A program made the position numbers and the translations under genes. A stretch of DNA of 51,419 bases from a virus. Under the pieces are notes generated by a model that saw only the letters and a program-made list of their open reading frames with translations, ran no database searches and was not told the DNA's origin. The DNA is taken from IMG/VR virus record IMGVR_UViG_3300020410_000016, positions 1 through 51,419 of that record; one strand, written 5' to 3'. How positions within the stretch are numbered: position 1 is the first letter of the stretch; each line of letters opens with the position of its first letter. This document shows, in pieces, positions 1-7,252 of the stretch.

Positions 1-209
1 TTTACTCACTCTATAATGAAAAGCATGAACTGTTAGGACAGTTTAAAAGCATATATGAATTACAAACTTTTATACATGATTTTAGAGTAGATCGAGACGA
101 GTGGAGAATAAGAAAAAATAAAGACGTATCGGTATTTGATTATATCAAATCTATCGGATATAGTTGGGACGTTGTGCCAGTACAACAAGTGTCACAAGAG
201 AAGTTGTAA
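1..209 (+). CDS. C-terminal fragment of an unidentified protein
   Basis: An open frame enters from the left edge (codons in phase from base 3) and stops with TAA at 207-209, giving about 68 C-terminal residues. The start lies outside the window. The fragment is hydrophilic and rich in charged and aromatic residues, with a basic stretch near RIRKNKD and an end EKL. I see no membrane segment or motif I recognise. The next gene starts 48 bases downstream after its own promoter-like sequence, whose -35 box overlaps this stop codon. Function unknown. It could be a small phage protein or the tail of a larger one. The frame is supported mainly by its lack of stops and the natural-looking composition of the translation. 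Confidence 0.55.
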   Translation, partial: YSLYNEKHELLGQFKSIYELQTFIHDFRVDRDEWRIRKNKDVSVFDYIKSIGYSWDVVPVQQVSQEKL

Positions 210-231
210 TGGGTTGCCCTATTGCTATAAT
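204..231 (+). promoter_or_regulatory. Sigma70-type promoter with extended -10
   Basis: TTGTAA (204-209) is followed after 16 bases by TATAAT (226-231), a perfect -10 preceded by TGC (223-225), the extended -10 pattern. Transcription would start near 238, about 20 bases before the ATG at 258. The -35 box overlaps the stop codon of the upstream gene. This looks like an early or middle promoter read by host polymerase. The call is by sequence match only. Confidence 0.55.
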
Positions 232-257
232 TAATATAACAACATAAGGGAGACCAC

Positions 258-578
258 ATGAGAAAAATTGAAAGAGACATGAACAGAGCAATCAGAACAG
301 GCAGAAATTTCTCATCATCTAATACAACAGTCAAGCACGGTTGGGATAATGAAGCAGATGTTTATTTACATGGCAATCATATCGCAACTGTTAAAGATCA
401 TTCAATCATCATAAAAGATGGAGGTTGGCAATCTAATACAACTAAGTCAAGGTTAAACGCATTACTTGACGAATTTTCTTATGGTATGCGAGTTTTTCAA
501 AAGAATTACGAGTGGTTCGTATCTTATAAGAATGTTAAAGAGGATTTTGTTAGCGGTATGGAGTTAGCAATCGACTAA
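258..578 (+). CDS. Small hypothetical phage protein, 106 aa
   Basis: The start is supported by a good Shine-Dalgarno sequence, AAGGGAG at 246-252, five bases before the ATG. The product is 106 residues, soluble, basic at the N-terminus (MRKIERDMNRAIRTGR) and without a signal peptide or membrane segment. The motif order, FSSSNTTV, then a short LHGNHIA strand, then a TKSRLNALL helix, resembles small conserved proteins of unknown function scattered among tailed phages. I cannot assign a role. The gene has its own sigma70-like promoter and is followed by 283 bases without a gene, so it forms a single-gene unit separate from the structural genes downstream. It is more likely an early host-takeover protein than a virion component, but that is inference from position only. 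Confidence 0.8.
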   Translation: MRKIERDMNRAIRTGRNFSSSNTTVKHGWDNEADVYLHGNHIATVKDHSIIIKDGGWQSNTTKSRLNALLDEFSYGMRVFQKNYEWFVSYKNVKEDFVSGMELAID

Positions 579-647
579 CAACTTGCTGGCAGTTTACAGG
601 TTGCCTCGGCATTCACTTGCATCGGCACAAACCTAACGTAAGACCAG

Positions 648-676
648 TTGACAACTCACACGGAATAACATATAAT
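648..676 (+). promoter_or_regulatory. Perfect sigma70 promoter (TTGACA-N17-TATAAT)
   Basis: TTGACA at 648-653 and TATAAT at 671-676 are both exact consensus hexamers with the optimal 17-base spacer. Transcription should begin near 683, which falls inside the terminator hairpin at 674-693. The unit served would be the small genes at 862, 1086 and 1319 and possibly the structural genes behind them. It is the strongest host-type promoter visible in the window. Confidence 0.75.
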
Positions 677-700
677 GGGGTATAACAACCCCATTTTTTT
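674..700 (+). terminator. Rho-independent terminator
   Basis: The arms AATGGGGT (674-681) and ACCCCATT (688-695) form a perfect 8-bp stem with a six-base loop (ATAACA). The stem runs directly into seven T residues (694-700). It would end transcripts of the 258-578 gene. The left arm shares bases 674-676 with the -10 box of the promoter at 648-676. Confidence 0.85.
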
Positions 701-861
701 ATGTAAAATCAATCTCGCTAGTCTTATCGCAATCTTATAACGGGAATCGCAGTATTTTTACCCCCCGTTAATTAAAAAGCAGCCACTACCCTAACCTACA
801 AAGGTTCCCCAAAGCGATAGATATATTATTCGCATTTAAAAAAAATTTCCGAGAAAAAAAA
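683..861 (+). other. Long untranslated leader with small hairpins
   Basis: No gene is visible here. If transcription starts near 683, the first start codon lies about 180 bases away. The stretch holds TAACGGG (738-744) against CCCGTTA (764-770) with a 19-base loop, a tight AACCT/AGGTT hairpin with a four-base loop (793-806), and a weak GCGA/TCGC pairing near 814-833, followed by A-rich sequence up to the ATG. It may be a structured 5' leader or a small RNA. I match it to no known riboswitch or RNA family. Confidence 0.3.
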
Positions 862-1080
862 ATGCCTCCAGAGAAAAAACTCAGCAGACAAGATTTAAGA
901 GTATGGTGTATCGAACAGTTGATACGCTATGAAGGTCTCTTAGATAATCGTATGTACGAATGTGCAGACCATGCAGCGTCCGTCCTTAATGTAGACAGTA
1001 AGGAAACGCTATATACGTTATGGACAGATTGGAAGCGTAGAAACCCGACACCATCTTACCACCAAATAAATCGTATGTAA
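862..1080 (+). CDS. Small hypothetical protein, 72 aa
   Basis: A 72-codon frame lies downstream of the strong sigma70 promoter at 648-676 and its long leader. The ribosome site is weak: an A-rich run with a short CGAG about nine bases before the ATG. The product is soluble and mostly helical in appearance, with two cysteines (in VWCIEQL and YECADHA) and a C-terminal segment rich in W, R and P (LWTDWKRRNPTPSYH). No known domain is recognised. It is followed after only five bases by the AbrB-like gene at 1086, suggesting co-transcription. Function unknown. Its small size and host-type promoter suggest an early accessory gene rather than a virion protein. Confidence 0.65.
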   Translation: MPPEKKLSRQDLRVWCIEQLIRYEGLLDNRMYECADHAASVLNVDSKETLYTLWTDWKRRNPTPSYHQINRM

Positions 1081-1085
1081 TACTT

Positions 1086-1253
1086 ATGTCACACAGATTC
1101 ACAACTAAACTCGATGAAGATGATTATGGAGATCTTATATTGACAATACCTTATGAAATCTGTGAAGAGTTAGGTTGGAACATTCAAACAGAGTTACAGT
1201 TTGAGTTAGGTGATGAAGGTAGCAGTATTATACTGAAAAAAGCGATTGACTAA
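1086..1253 (+). CDS. AbrB/MazE-like small protein, 55 aa
   Basis: ATG at 1086, TAA at 1251-1253, five bases after the preceding stop. The 55-residue product reads like a single SpoVT/AbrB-type swapped-hairpin domain. A first strand (LILTIPYEIC) is followed by the short helix EICEELGW, then a hydrophilic turn, then an ELQFELGDEG strand, and ends with SSIILKKA. That is the order I-x-I-P-x-E-I-x-x-x-L-G ... L-x-F-E ... I-I-L-K-K known from AbrB, MazE and related DNA-binding or antitoxin proteins. No toxin gene is adjacent, so a transcription regulator or anti-restriction role is as likely as an antitoxin. Family assignment is by eye. The N-terminus is acidic (DEDDYGD), which is unusual for a DNA-binding face. 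Confidence 0.6.
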   Translation: MSHRFTTKLDEDDYGDLILTIPYEICEELGWNIQTELQFELGDEGSSIILKKAID

Positions 1254-1318
1254 AATATTAAATATAACTTTCGGAGAAACCATACAGTGTATGTATAAAA
1301 TTTGAAATTTACAACATC

Positions 1319-1534
1319 ATGGATGAAAAACAATTAGCAGAAGCATTAAATACTATTAATGATTGTTTAGTTAAAGTAGGTGAAAGACTAAACGCTATAG
1401 AAAAGTATGTAAGTGAACTACCTACACCTGATAAAACATATTATAAACCAACTGGAAAGGAAGAATATATGAATATAAAGGATAACTTCGATGAGATATA
1501 CTCTCGTTTAAACAAGATCGAACATGGGATGTAA
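1319..1534 (+). CDS. Small coiled-coil protein, 71 aa
   Basis: A 71-residue acidic, helical protein made of two heptad-like segments. The first is LNTINDCLVKVGERLNAIEK near the N-terminus and the second FDEIYSRLNKIEH near the C-terminus, with a Pro/Thr/Tyr linker (ELPTPDKTYYKPTG) between. Hydrophobic residues spaced 3-4 apart suggest a short oligomeric coiled coil. The last 11 bases overlap the start of the structural gene at 1524 (ATG inside GAACATGGGATGTAA), which suggests translational coupling. It may be a small virion or assembly factor acting with the downstream structural protein. That is inference from the overlap. There is no clear Shine-Dalgarno sequence. Confidence 0.7.
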   Translation: MDEKQLAEALNTINDCLVKVGERLNAIEKYVSELPTPDKTYYKPTGKEEYMNIKDNFDEIYSRLNKIEHGM

Positions 1535-4094
1535 AACAACACTATCAAATAATGGATGTGTAGGAGGGTTCAGTAATGGTACTCTCAGTGATGAGTCATG
1601 CAATAAGTATGATCCTCAAGCAGGTGGTGTAACTGTATCATATGTTGAATACCCTCAATCTCCTATCAGACAAGGCAATTACAATGTGCCTACTAGAGAG
1701 GCAGATTTTATCATGTATGAAAGTTTTACCACTGCTGGTTTTGTAACTTCATCAGGTAACTGCGGTAAGATACAAAGACCTAATCCTTGTAATACTAACC
1801 AACCAAACTCTAAATTGATATTTGACTATACTCCTTCTCAATTATCATTTGATTTTGCCTATTCTGATCGATTCTTTGCATACCTATACGATACTTCAAA
1901 TAAAGGTGGAACAGTAGGAATACCTTCTTTCTTTATTGAAGATAGTAACGCTACAACTACAGGTGGAAGTAATGATGGTAATGTAGCAACTTCTTCAAAT
2001 TGTTTCCCTTGTAGTAATTTTACTTGTACACCCGCAACCACATCTCTTTCATATACATGTGATACTGATTATACGGGCGATCCAGACTGCCCTCATCCGT
2101 CGCTGTTCGGGTTTGGAACCACAAGTAATAAGATCGCGTTCAAGTATGACGCTTTATCTTCTCAAGCACCTGACGGAGTAACTGATTTTAGTTTCTCTTA
2201 CGATGGGGTAACTTACGCTGACGCTTGGGTACAAAGCACTCAAGAGGGAATTGCGTATACTTCGACACAAAATCCGTGGCAAAGTGGGGACGAGTCGCTC
2301 GATGACTTTACTATCTACGAAATCAATGGGTCGGGAGCGACCACAGGACTCCGATTAAAGGTGAGAATACGTCCTATTGTAGACGAGTCGGGGTCGTCAG
2401 TCGCTTTTACGGGCACTGAATGGTTAGTTACAGAGATATTAGCAGCAGGTACATCATATAGTGTTAACGATGTATTCAGTCTAAGCTACACACATACACA
2501 TCCTGACACTACAACAAGCACATTAACAGTCAATTTAAAGATAACGGCTGTTGGTCCTGTTGATCAAACCTCCAGTGTATCGGGTTTTGATGTATTAAGA
2601 ACAGGAGATGTTGTAAATGGACATACCCTTACCCGCGTTTTCCACATGGATGAGGGTAATTTCCCTTATCATGTAGCATACGTTGACGGAAGTGGTAGTA
2701 ATTTTGCTAAAGATACCCAATATACGTCTAATAGAGCACATCAAATTACCACAGTAGCAGGTAAAGGTATAGCGGATCGTGCTATTTTAGTTGGAAAGTA
2801 TGAATTTTCCGATAAATCCATGCAATTTATCACCGCAAGTGTAGATTTATCCGCACCAGACATCTATAATACCATAAAACAACCCGATGTTACGCTTGAA
2901 ATCACAAATGGTCGCGTAACAGGTGCTACAATAGTGAACGGAGGTGCTGGTTGGAACCAATTACAAGAGTCACCAGACATAATTGTAACTCCTCCACTCA
3001 TTGAATCAGGAATTCAAGCGGAAGTTAAGGGAACTTTTAGTGCAGGTGTACTAACTGCGTTAGAAATTACACGCGGAGGTAGCGGATATGACGAAAATAA
3101 CGTTCCAAAAGTATGGATTCGCAATAATTACAAGAAAAAAGTAGAAACTTTTACAAATTCTGCGTTTGATTCTACTTTTGATGATGAAAATGAACGATTA
3201 ATGAACTCAATACCTAGTGCGGAGTTACCAAAAGTCGATGTTTCGTATATGTCAGCGTTAGATCCTCAAGGTTACAACAGATTACTTGAATTAGGGTTCA
3301 CTCCAGAGCAAATTGAACAAGAAATTAACAAAAATAATGCAAGAATACCCGATTTAGACGATTCTAACTTGCCTAAGATCACTTCGGAGCATATAAAAGC
3401 ACTTTCAGAGTCATATAATCAAATGTTAAAGACAGTTAACAACGAAAGTCGTGAACCAACAGTTGAAATCAAGTTAGATAACGATAGAAGACGCACTACA
3501 GTACTCCCACAAAGGAAATATTCCAAAGGAGTGACTGATGAACTGCGTGATATTGTCTCTCCGAAGTATGATTTGAACTTTTTAAACGATGATACCAATA
3601 TTAGTAACGAATATAAGGAAGTTTTAAGAGAAGAACTTGAAAGAACTACTTTAGAACGTTCACAATCGATTGATGACATCACTCAAACAAGTGTTCCAGA
3701 GTTATCAAACCATAAAGAGAGTCTTGTAGAGACTGTTCAAGGTTCTTTTACTGAATTACCCGCAGCTTCAACAGGCACTAAATACTTTATGACGCAATAC
3801 CGTGCAGATCAAGCAAAAGAGACTTCTCTTTCTGTTACATTGTCTATGTCTCCCGTAAATACGGGAAGTTCACATTTTACATGTAATGCACCCTCAGGAT
3901 CAACTGGTGGATCATCTAGTGATGGTCAAGGAGGAACTGTAAATACATCATATACAATGTCAGGTCTTTTAGGACCAGGTTGTCAACCATGGAGTGCAAG
4001 TGGAAGTATCAGGATGTTCCATGATTTATCTTCTGCAGCAATTCAAGCAGCAAACGCGGGAGCAGCGTACGGAAACCCATTCAATATAACTTAA
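1524..4094 (+). CDS. Virion structural protein upstream of the spike tip, 856 aa
   Basis: A large, Gly/Ser/Thr/Asn-rich protein typical of phage tail appendages. Residues 1-180 are cysteine-rich (CGKIQRPNPC, NCFPCSNFTC). Residues about 180-440 form a beta-rich domain with SYDGVTYADAW and THTHPDTTT. Residues 450-535 contain two units of the GSGY repeat (VNGGAGWNQ, TRGGSGYDE) also present in the giant protein. Residues 560-760 are charged and helical. The C-terminus is Ser/Gly-rich and ends in a compact Gly/Ala segment. It overlaps the preceding gene by 11 bases and stops one base before the PAAR gene, so it is probably part of the central spike or baseplate hub assembly. No lysozyme motif is visible, so I do not call it gp5. 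Bases about 2060-2420 have clearly higher GC than the rest. Confidence 0.8.
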   Translation: MGCKTTLSNNGCVGGFSNGTLSDESCNKYDPQAGGVTVSYVEYPQSPIRQGNYNVPTREADFIMYESFTTAGFVTSSGNCGKIQRPNPCNTNQPNSKLIFDYTPSQLSFDFAYSDRFFAYLYDTSNKGGTVGIPSFFIEDSNATTTGGSNDGNVATSSNCFPCSNFTCTPATTSLSYTCDTDYTGDPDCPHPSLFGFGTTSNKIAFKYDALSSQAPDGVTDFSFSYDGVTYADAWVQSTQEGIAYTSTQNPWQSGDESLDDFTIYEINGSGATTGLRLKVRIRPIVDESGSSVAFTGTEWLVTEILAAGTSYSVNDVFSLSYTHTHPDTTTSTLTVNLKITAVGPVDQTSSVSGFDVLRTGDVVNGHTLTRVFHMDEGNFPYHVAYVDGSGSNFAKDTQYTSNRAHQITTVAGKGIADRAILVGKYEFSDKSMQFITASVDLSAPDIYNTIKQPDVTLEITNGRVTGATIVNGGAGWNQLQESPDIIVTPPLIESGIQAEVKGTFSAGVLTALEITRGGSGYDENNVPKVWIRNNYKKKVETFTNSAFDSTFDDENERLMNSIPSAELPKVDVSYMSALDPQGYNRLLELGFTPEQIEQEINKNNARIPDLDDSNLPKITSEHIKALSESYNQMLKTVNNESREPTVEIKLDNDRRRTTVLPQRKYSKGVTDELRDIVSPKYDLNFLNDDTNISNEYKEVLREELERTTLERSQSIDDITQTSVPELSNHKESLVETVQGSFTELPAASTGTKYFMTQYRADQAKETSLSVTLSMSPVNTGSSHFTCNAPSGSTGGSSSDGQGGTVNTSYTMSGLLGPGCQPWSASGSIRMFHDLSSAAIQAANAGAAYGNPFNIT

Positions 4095-4095
4095 A

Positions 4096-4632
4096 ATGCC
4101 AGGAGCAGCACTATACATGGGGACAGACAGTGGACACGGAGTAGGAACTGGTTCATCACACCATCCTGGTCTAGGTGGAGGTGTATTACCTAACTGTCCA
4201 CATCCATCTCTTAGTCCTACTATAGTTCCAAGACCCGTGCAAGCGATGAATGCAACTACAATTTGGCCACCGCATCCGCAACTACCTGCGGGACCTTATT
4301 TGCGGACTGTTATTATCAATGGTCAGTTACCAATCATTGATCAAGACATTCTAATACCGCATCCTACACCGACCATGCACTCAACAACGTCTGTTGGGTT
4401 TAAATGTCTTACCACAAGGGCAACACCTGCCTGGTGGTGTACAATAGGAGTTGCAGGTGGTAGAGAACCTGCAGTTGGTCATTCGAGGAAACTTTTTGCT
4501 ACAAGTATGACTGTTTGGATTAATGGTCGTCGTGCTGGAAGGTTCGGAGACCCACTTGGAGATCAGACACCCGCATTTCCATGTACTTCCGTCGTAACAG
4601 GGTGTTCACCTAATGTTTTTATTGGAGTTTAA
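4096..4632 (+). CDS. PAAR-domain baseplate spike-tip protein
   Basis: A 178-aa protein with a C-terminal PAAR-type repeat at residues 139-178: TVWINGRRAGRFGDPLG, then a cysteine (C163), then GCSPNVFIG (C170). This matches the V-x-I-N-G-x-x-A-x-x-G-D ... G-x-x-x-V-x-I-G pattern of PAAR proteins such as T4 gp5.4. These cap the central spike and hold a metal ion with His/Cys residues. The N-terminal half is rich in Gly, Pro and His (HGVGTGSSHHPGLGGG, PNCPHPS), and H22, H23, H36 and several Cys are candidate metal ligands. Residues 65-100 contain a second strand-turn segment (TVIINGQLP). It starts one base after the upstream structural gene stops, consistent with a shared spike complex. The role is to sharpen the spike for outer-membrane penetration. 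Confidence 0.8.
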   Translation: MPGAALYMGTDSGHGVGTGSSHHPGLGGGVLPNCPHPSLSPTIVPRPVQAMNATTIWPPHPQLPAGPYLRTVIINGQLPIIDQDILIPHPTPTMHSTTSVGFKCLTTRATPAWWCTIGVAGGREPAVGHSRKLFATSMTVWINGRRAGRFGDPLGDQTPAFPCTSVVTGCSPNVFIGV

Positions 4633-4634
4633 TT

Positions 4635-4775
4635 ATGGCAACTAGATTCAACAACGGAATACCTACAGTTGAAACCAAACCGAAGAAAACACGTCAAGGA
4701 CGTGGACAGCACACAAAATACAGTGCAACTTCATCAAATAAAAGAAAAAAGAGATATCGGGGTCAAGGTCGATAA
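4635..4775 (+). CDS. Small basic conserved phage protein, 46 aa
   Basis: ATG at 4635 two bases after the PAAR stop, TAA at 4773-4775. The 46-residue product is strongly basic (about a third Lys/Arg) with Gly and Gln, including TKPKKTRQGRGQHTKYS and NKRKKRYRGQGR. It has no hydrophobic core, so it is probably disordered alone and binds nucleic acid or an acidic protein surface. I recognise this kind of short K/R/G/Q-rich protein as recurring just upstream of gp25 in T4-like marine phages, but no function is known to me. It is tightly packed with its neighbours, and its stop codon is embedded in the GATAAATA late-promoter motif of the next unit, which supports it as a genuine gene. Confidence 0.75.
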   Translation: MATRFNNGIPTVETKPKKTRQGRGQHTKYSATSSNKRKKRYRGQGR

Positions 4776-4778
4776 ATA
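4771..4778 (+). promoter_or_regulatory. T4-type late promoter motif GATAAATA
   Basis: GATAAATA, matching the NATAAATA late-promoter motif described for T4-like cyanophages (T4: TATAAATA), overlaps the stop codon of the 46-aa gene and lies 22 bases before gp25. Transcription would start near 4784. It would drive the gp25-gp6-giant protein unit in the late phase through the phage sigma factor. Confidence 0.65.
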
Positions 4779-4800
4779 ATACAGGACTTTCCCTGTAAAA

Positions 4801-5220
4801 ATGGCATTAAAGAAGATAAAAGGTAGTAATTTTACTGAATCTAGGTCTTTTAAGGACTTATCAGTTGGTTTTACACGAAATGCGAATACAAAAGACGTTG
4901 CAATCGTGAAAAACGATAATGCCATCAAACAAGCAGTTAAAAATCTTATTTTGACTGTTCCTGGTGAAAAACCATTCCAACCAGAGATCGGATCTCGAAT
5001 ATCCGAACTTTTATTTGAACCACTTGATCCATTTACTTCTGATTCCATCAAGCAAGAGGTAATAAATACAATTAGTCAGTATGAGCCTAGAGTTAGAATT
5101 GTCAATGTTTTTGTAAAAGCAAATTTTGATAAAAACTCTTTTGATGTTGAACTACGTTATCAGATCGTTGGATTACCTCCAGTGGAGTCTATTGAGTTCG
5201 TATTACAGAGACCCGAATAA
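4801..5220 (+). CDS. gp25: Baseplate wedge subunit gp25
   Basis: 139 residues, close to T4 gp25 (132). The protein shows the gp25-like family order: a hydrophilic N-terminus, the helix NAIKQAVKNLILT (about 40-52), PGEKPFQPEIGSRISELLFEP (about 54-74) and the hallmark YEPRV at 94-98. A final pair of strands ends in VLQRPE. In T4 gp25 binds gp6 and gp53 in the inner wedge, joins the first sheath ring to the baseplate and starts sheath polymerisation. The gene follows a GATAAATA late promoter by about 22 bases and overlaps gp6 by one base (TAATG), so the two are translationally coupled. The Shine-Dalgarno sequence is poor. Confidence 0.93.
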   Translation: MALKKIKGSNFTESRSFKDLSVGFTRNANTKDVAIVKNDNAIKQAVKNLILTVPGEKPFQPEIGSRISELLFEPLDPFTSDSIKQEVINTISQYEPRVRIVNVFVKANFDKNSFDVELRYQIVGLPPVESIEFVLQRPE

Positions 5221-7244
5221 TGCAACCGAATAACTTAACAGCATTAGACTTTAATGATATTAAAGCATCTATAAAATCATACCTCAGAACGAGGTCAGAA
5301 TTTAGTGACTATGACTTTGAAGGTTCTTCACTATCATATTTGATTGATACACTAGCATATAATAGTTACTATACAGCATTTAATGCTAACATGGCAATGA
5401 ATGAAGCATTTTTGCCTTCTGCCACTGTTAGAGACAACGTAGTTAATATTGCAAAACTTTTAAACTATGTTCCGAGATCTATTACTGGATCACAAGCATG
5501 TTTAAAATTCATGTTACAGACATCATTAACAAATGGTGCTTATCCTACTAGCGTAACTCTTGCAAAAGGGTCAGTTGCTAGTGGTGGTAATTATCTTTTT
5601 AATATTTTAGAACCAATAACAGCTTCAGTCAATACAACTACAGGTATGGCTGAGTTTGATAATGTTCTTGTTAGAGAAGGTAGTATTGTAACCTTTTCAT
5701 ATATTGTAAACACCTTTGCAGCACAAACATATAAGATTCCTACTGAAGCAGTTGATATTAGCACCTTATCAGTTCGTGTAAAACCAAACGAAACATCTAC
5801 TCAGTCTGATTTGTACAGTTTGACTGATACTATCACTGACTTGACTGCAACTACTCGTGCATATTTCCTTGCTGAAGGTGAAGATCAACGTTATGAAATT
5901 AAATTTGGTGATGATACTGCAGGTAGAGCACTAAAAGATGGTGAGGTAGTTGTTTTAGAATATCTGGTTACTTCTGGTGCAGAAGCAAATGAAATTAATC
6001 AGTTTGCTTATGTTGGTAGAATGGTTGATACTAATGGAGTCAATTACTCACCTGCAGATATAACTGTAGAGATGAAAGAACGTTCTCAGTTAGGTGCAGC
6101 TGCTGAAACTGTTGATTCTATCAAATATAATGCACCTAGGTTTTATTCTTCCCAATATAGAGCAGTTACTGCTCAAGATTATGCAACAATTACTAAAAAG
6201 GTATACAGTAATGCCGATGCAGTAGTTGCGTATGGTGGAGATACTCTTAATCCTCCAATTTACGGTAAAGTATACATTGCGATTAAAACTAAGACAGGTT
6301 CATTACTTAATGATGCTACTAAGAAATCAATTTCTGCAGATCTAAGAAAGTATGCTATGGCATCTATTGATCCTGTGATTATTGATCCAGAGGATATTTA
6401 CTTATATCTTAAAGTTTTTGCGTCTTACGATCCTGCAACTTCAACTAATACATCAGAGATTAATACTAATGTTCAAAACGGTATTAATGATTGGGCATCT
6501 CAAACACAGATTAATAACTTTAACTCTACCTTTAGACTAGGTTCATTTGAAAAAGCAATAAGTCTTGCTGATAGTTCTATTACTGATGTTTCTACTCAGT
6601 TAACACTTTTGAGATATATTAGACCAACCACTAACCAAACCAACACATATTGTATTGCTACTGGTGGTGCTCTTTATGATAGTAATCCAAGTAATAATGA
6701 TGGAACTACTTGTAAGAAAGAACCAATCTTACTATCAGGAACATTTAGAACTTCTGATAGACCTGGCGTAGATCAACAATTTGAAGATGATGGTTTTGGA
6801 AATCTTAGAACCTTTTATAATACAGGTAATAGAAAAGTATATACTAATAATGCAGCAGGTACGGTAAATTATTCAACTGGTGAAGTTTGCTTCGGTCCTG
6901 TTGCTATTATTGGTGCTGGTGTTAATATTCCTGTAAATGGTATAACAATTACTGATACTACAACTGGTGCAGGTTCTGTGAGTAATGCAGATCTATTACC
7001 TACAGGTCTTTCCATTCCAGTTTTATTCATTCCTGCTAACGTTTCAACAATTCCTGCTTCAACACCAGGCACAATTATTAACATTGTTAATCCTGAGGTC
7101 ACAATAGTTTCAGTTGGAACTGTTCCTCCTCCTACAATCCCACTAAATAGTTTGACACCTGCGGTATTCAATAATACACCAACAACACTTACTGTTGCTG
7201 ATATTGCAAACTCTGGTAATTTGACTAACACATCTTGCTTCTAA
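5220..7244 (+). CDS. gp6: Baseplate wedge subunit gp6
   Basis: 674 residues, near T4 gp6 (660). The N-terminus has the family pattern: LDFNDIKASIKSYLRTRSEF, then DYDFEGSSLSYLIDTLAYNS, then NMAMNEAFLPSATVRDNVV and LLNYVPRS (residues about 8-83). The region around 300-330 (RFYSSQYRAVTAQDYATITK) is the conserved J-like baseplate element shared with P2 and Mu wedge proteins. The C-terminal 120 residues are Thr/Pro/Val-rich and probably form an added beta domain. gp6 dimers form the inner ring of the baseplate, binding gp25, gp53 and gp7. The start overlaps the gp25 stop codon, and the giant gene follows after eight bases, giving a wedge operon. Confidence 0.93.
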   Translation: MQPNNLTALDFNDIKASIKSYLRTRSEFSDYDFEGSSLSYLIDTLAYNSYYTAFNANMAMNEAFLPSATVRDNVVNIAKLLNYVPRSITGSQACLKFMLQTSLTNGAYPTSVTLAKGSVASGGNYLFNILEPITASVNTTTGMAEFDNVLVREGSIVTFSYIVNTFAAQTYKIPTEAVDISTLSVRVKPNETSTQSDLYSLTDTITDLTATTRAYFLAEGEDQRYEIKFGDDTAGRALKDGEVVVLEYLVTSGAEANEINQFAYVGRMVDTNGVNYSPADITVEMKERSQLGAAAETVDSIKYNAPRFYSSQYRAVTAQDYATITKKVYSNADAVVAYGGDTLNPPIYGKVYIAIKTKTGSLLNDATKKSISADLRKYAMASIDPVIIDPEDIYLYLKVFASYDPATSTNTSEINTNVQNGINDWASQTQINNFNSTFRLGSFEKAISLADSSITDVSTQLTLLRYIRPTTNQTNTYCIATGGALYDSNPSNNDGTTCKKEPILLSGTFRTSDRPGVDQQFEDDGFGNLRTFYNTGNRKVYTNNAAGTVNYSTGEVCFGPVAIIGAGVNIPVNGITITDTTTGAGSVSNADLLPTGLSIPVLFIPANVSTIPASTPGTIINIVNPEVTIVSVGTVPPPTIPLNSLTPAVFNNTPTTLTVADIANSGNLTNTSCF

Positions 7245-7252
7245 ACTCGTAG

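Noticed and set aside
580-660. Possible tRNA or structured RNA in the gap after the 106-aa gene
   Set aside because: Only a weak interrupted AGGTT/AACCT pairing was found. There is no T-loop sequence, anticodon arm or acceptor stem.
738-770. TAACGGG/CCCGTTA hairpin as a second terminator
   Set aside because: The loop is 19 bases and no T run follows, so it is listed only as leader structure.
1291-1305. TATAAAAT at 1294-1301 as a late promoter before the 71-aa gene
   Set aside because: It matches NATAAATA only partly, and no suitable -35 box is present.
1524-4094. Calling the 856-aa protein gp5 (hub lysozyme)
   Set aside because: No lysozyme catalytic motif or spike triple-helix repeat is visible. 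Only proximity to the PAAR gene supports it.
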